NCBI GenBank assembly: GCA_025667525.1
Contig: JANFOE010002239.1
Coordinates: 1 to 64,000 of the forward strand
Reading direction: 5' to 3'
DNA: 64,000 nt
Source of the DNA: Glebionis coronaria
Taxonomy: Eukaryota > Streptophyta > Magnoliopsida > Asterales > Asteraceae
This document shows, in pieces, positions 61,183 to 64,000 of this stretch (positions are counted from its first letter, which is position 1; each line of letters starts with the position of its first letter). The notes beneath the pieces were generated by a model, which had not been told where the DNA came from, did not search any database, and saw only the letters and a list, made by a program, of their open reading frames with translations. The translations under genes and the position numbers were made by a program.

Positions 61183-62695
61183 GAAAAAACTTTTTTTTTT
61201 AAACTTTAAATACCCAAAATCAGTAACCCTAATACACTCTAAACAAACTTATAATCAAAGAAAGTAAGCTAGAATCATGTAAATAAGATCAAAACAAAGC
61301 CCAGATTGCAATCTTGACTGATGAACACAAAGTTAGTATCTTCACTTGTGAAGAAATGACAAGAGGACTTGTCCCTTGGATCTTTGTTGGTTCTTGATGG
61401 ACAAATGGGCACCCCTATACTCAGTTGAGTATATGGAGTCAAAATTTACACAAAAACTAGCAAGCTCAAGTTCAGAAATCACAAAATCAAGCCAAAAATA
61501 AGTTACTGATAAGCAGATGAGTTCTAGTTACACTTATACTGGTTCAAATGGCAAAATGGTGAGATTCAAGTGTTCACAACTTGTTCACAATCCAAGCAAA
61601 TAACATTCAATCAACCACAAACCCTACTTAAACCTAAATTCTAACAAATTACAAGCTTTAAAGCACAAATTAACACTCAAGCATGCATAAATGGGGCTTG
61701 ACTGATTTTGACTGTTTTCCAAATTTTAAAGCATGCAAATGTTTTAAAACCTTTCCAAAGTGAAAACCAACTTAACATACACCCTACCAATACCCTTTTG
61801 AGTATATTTAACAGATTCTAAGCCAAGATGCATAAAATCAAACCCTACTAGAGCCTTAATCCAAACACCCCTTAAACTTTAGAAAACCAAATTTAACAAA
61901 GCAAATCTTAATGAAACTCTACCAAACTGATTACTTACTATCTAAACATGAATAAAAGACAATTTGAATCCTAATCAAGCAAATGAAACAAACAAATAAG
62001 CAATTTCACAAAAATTCACCAAATCACATATGAATCACACAATTTAAAATTTTTGAAAACTGAAAAAGGAAACAAGGATGCTACCTTATTGGGCCTACAT
62101 CCAGGCCCAACAGTGACTGAAAAGTAACCTCTAAACAAGCCCGGGCTTGTGCAGAACTTTGCTAAGATGCTTATGAAATTTTGCTTAACAAAAATTGGAT
62201 AAAAATGGTTCTTGTATTGAACCTGCTATGAGAGAAAAAAGAAGGCTGTGTAAAAGCTAAGGGCAGACCCCTAGCTTATGGATAAAGCTAGAAGTAAGCT
62301 TTAGCTTATGGATAGGACTGAGATAAGGTAAAAGAAATGACCAAACAATGGTTGTTTAAGACTGGGTACCCACTATACCAGAACAAGCCATGGTATCATG
62401 GACATACACAATCTTAAACACCACTAAACCAACACATTTCAACACCATTTTATCAGACTTTAATGAAAATTTAGATTTTAAGAAAACCTTGAAATGAAAA
62501 CAGAAACTTGGAAAACTTAATAAACTTGCTGAAAATTAAAACCAAACTTGAACAATGATAACTTAAATCAACTGAAATATAAGATGGAACTCGTTTTCAT
62601 CACCAACACTTAACTTAATTTCTCATTCAGAAAAGAAAGCTTTACAAGGTTGTGAAAAAGGAAAACAAGAACAGTTTAAACTAAGTCCTATGAGG

Positions 62696-62706
62696 CCTTT
62701 ATATAG
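62696..62706 (-). promoter_or_regulatory. TATA-like box of the Athila 5' LTR
   Basis: CTATATAAAGG on the minus strand, about 1.24 kb into the LTR as transcribed. It is the best core-promoter candidate for the element RNA. Confidence 0.5.
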
Positions 62707-63436
62707 AGGCTTACATTTGTTCTAGAACTGAAAAGAAGCTAAAACCCTAATGACATGAACTTCCTTTCTTGCCCTTTGAGATTCCAGAAAGATGCCAATT
62801 TTTGAACTTGGTCAAGAACCCATGTGAATTTCTTGGACTGTTGTGGGAGTGCCAGTGGTGGAAAGAAGATCTTGGACGTCCATATTTTCTTTGGGAGCAC
62901 GAAAATGCTAATGGGCGTTGATTAGCTGTCCTCAGTTTGTCTTCAAGCTTGGATGTGGGTCAGGGGAGGGTTGGAGAGCCATGTGAGGGTGAGGGGGACA
63001 TTTTTGGGAGTTGGGTTTGGGTTTAGTGTGTGATGAATCAAGGATCTGGAGCATATTAAACATTTTCCCCTTGTTTTGTGATTAATTCATCCTGGGAAGA
63101 TATTAGGGTTTAAGGGTGATTAGTGCTTTGTTTAATCTATTTTGGGGAAATTAGATTTTTAAAAAATCTGTTTGGTGGGAAATAACTGATTATGTTATTT
63201 AAATGGTGTGGGTGGAAATCTGACGTGGGAGGGGAAGTGAGGTGGAAGGTTGTGAGTGGAGGATGGAGGTGATGTGGCAGTCTAATTGGTGGGGGTATGA
63301 TTGGTTGTTTGGCAGAAATAGTCCCCCATCTTTCTAGTTTTCTCCATTTTGATTTAGAAAGTTGTCAACGCCTAAATTACACATAATAACTTTCAACCAT
63401 TTGTCATTTTTGGCACAACAAGTTTTTAAACTTGTT

Positions 63437-63707
63437 TCAAGGACTAAACATGCACATTGATGATATTTGAAGGACTGATTTTGGCATTTTCTTCATTCTT
63501 CAAGTTTTGACTTGTTTGTTGACTTCTTGGAGGACCAATATTGACAATTTAGTTTTGTTGAGGGACTAAATTTGCCAATTCTTCAAAGTTAAGGGTCCTT
63601 TTTGTAATTTTGACAAACTTTAGGGACCAAACTTGTAATTATGAAGATACAAGGGTATAAAGTGTCAATTCTCCCATCTTGGAGGACCAATCTTCATAAT
63701 TCTTCAA
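63437..63707. repeat. 30-31 bp pitch repeat in the right Athila LTR
   Basis: Second copy of the 51075-51345 array, with the same unit spacing. Confidence 0.75.
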
Positions 63708-63939
63708 ATCTTCAAGGGTTTTCTTTGGAAAATTCTTCATTAGGGCTTGGTTCATCGTGCGGCTTCGTTTTCCATGTTCGTTTTTGACTGATTCTTGTGA
63801 TCTTTTGTCATTTTCTCAATATCCGTACCTAAAATACACAAGCAACAAACACAAGCATATATTTGGGTATTTTTATGATATTTAATGCATTTTAAGCCCT
63901 ATTTGGACGATGAGACTATGTATAAAAGCAGTCTCATCA

Positions 63940-63953
63940 GGGACAACAGTCTT
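63940..63953 (+). repeat. End of Outer 3' LTR and both right-hand target duplications
   Basis: GGGAC (63940-63944) is the right Athila duplication. AACA (63945-63948) completes the Outer 3' LTR. GTCTT (63949-63953) is the right Outer duplication. Confidence 0.92.
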
Positions 63954-64000
63954 ACATATAAAAAATTGGAAAATAACATCTTAAAATGTGAGGCGTTCAT
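63954..64000. other. Right flank
   Basis: Forty-seven bases of AT-rich sequence, which would have adjoined position 5133 before the Outer insertion. Too short to interpret. Confidence 0.7.

Larger units (their letters stand above)
47552..63939 (-). mobile_element. Athila-type Ty3/gypsy retrotransposon, nearly complete
   Basis: LTRs 47552-51577 and 59900-63939 bracket an 8.3-kb interior that reads on the minus strand. In order: primer site (59879-59896), gag, protease, RT, RNase H, integrase, a 1.8-kb spacer and a polypurine tract. The tRNA-Asp-like primer site and the pol wording (LADLGAS protease, [31 protein letters not shown] integrase) place it in Athila. Gag has three frameshifts, gag-pol has two premature stops and integrase has one frameshift. 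It is the youngest structure next to Outer, since it lies in the Outer LTR. Confidence 0.95.
59900..63939 (-). repeat. Athila right LTR (4,040 bp, element 5' LTR)
   Basis: Begins TGATTGTATAG and ends CAGTCTCATCA, followed by GGGAC. Carries the same tRNA-like module, TATA box and 30-bp-pitch array as the left LTR. Confidence 0.95.

Overview
The window is plant nuclear DNA: AT-rich, with introns of the GT..AG type and almost entirely made of nested LTR retrotransposons. The lineages fit a dicot, most likely Asteraceae. In particular, the Ty1/copia elements carry an extra ORF after pol of a kind I recall from annotations of the Tanacetum/Artemisia alliance. That host assignment is inference. No intact host gene was found. 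The only host-gene trace is an unprocessed, broken fragment of a ClpB/HSP100-type chaperone gene (about 3159-3905) in the left flank.

Layout. Left flank 1-5133, target-site duplication (TSD) GTCTT, then one old Ty1/copia-type element, here called 'Outer' (5139-63948). It is stretched from about 8.0 kb of its own sequence to 58.8 kb by three later insertions. (1) G1, a Ty3/gypsy element with 3.4-kb LTRs (10077-23178, TSD CTACT), sits at the end of the Outer gag gene. (2) G2, a minus-strand Ty3/gypsy element with 2.8-kb LTRs (25838-47129, TSD AAAGA), sits in the Outer 3' spacer. (3) An Athila-type gypsy element on the minus strand with 4.0-kb LTRs (47552-63939, TSD GGGAC) sits inside the Outer 3' LTR, four bases from its end. 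G2's left LTR is itself split (26106-39261) by two fused 3' halves of SIRE-like copia elements, C1 and C2. Right flank: 63954-64000. Four TSD pairs were read to the base and fix the order of events.

How the genes work. Only Athila has a near-complete gag-PR-RT-RNaseH-INT, broken by a few stops and frameshifts. Outer has a long coiled-coil Gag with a zinc-binding motif but no pol, so it looks non-autonomous. G1 and G2 have LTR pairs that stay very alike but interiors that are dead or mostly missing. C1 and C2 each keep RT-RNaseH, then a large accessory ORF in the position where SIRE-type elements carry an env-like gene, then a polypurine tract.

Most unusual signals. (a) The two accessory ORFs share an N-terminal and a C-terminal domain around divergent, low-complexity, coiled-coil middles. 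(b) Outer, C1, C2 and Athila each carry a private short motif repeated at a fixed pitch: about 25 bp in the Outer leader, 21 bp in C2 (in pol linker, spacers, accessory ORF and LTR), roughly 21 bp in C1, and 30-31 bp in the Athila LTR. (c) Both Athila LTRs hold a tRNA-like module with A/B boxes, two strong hairpins and a T-run.
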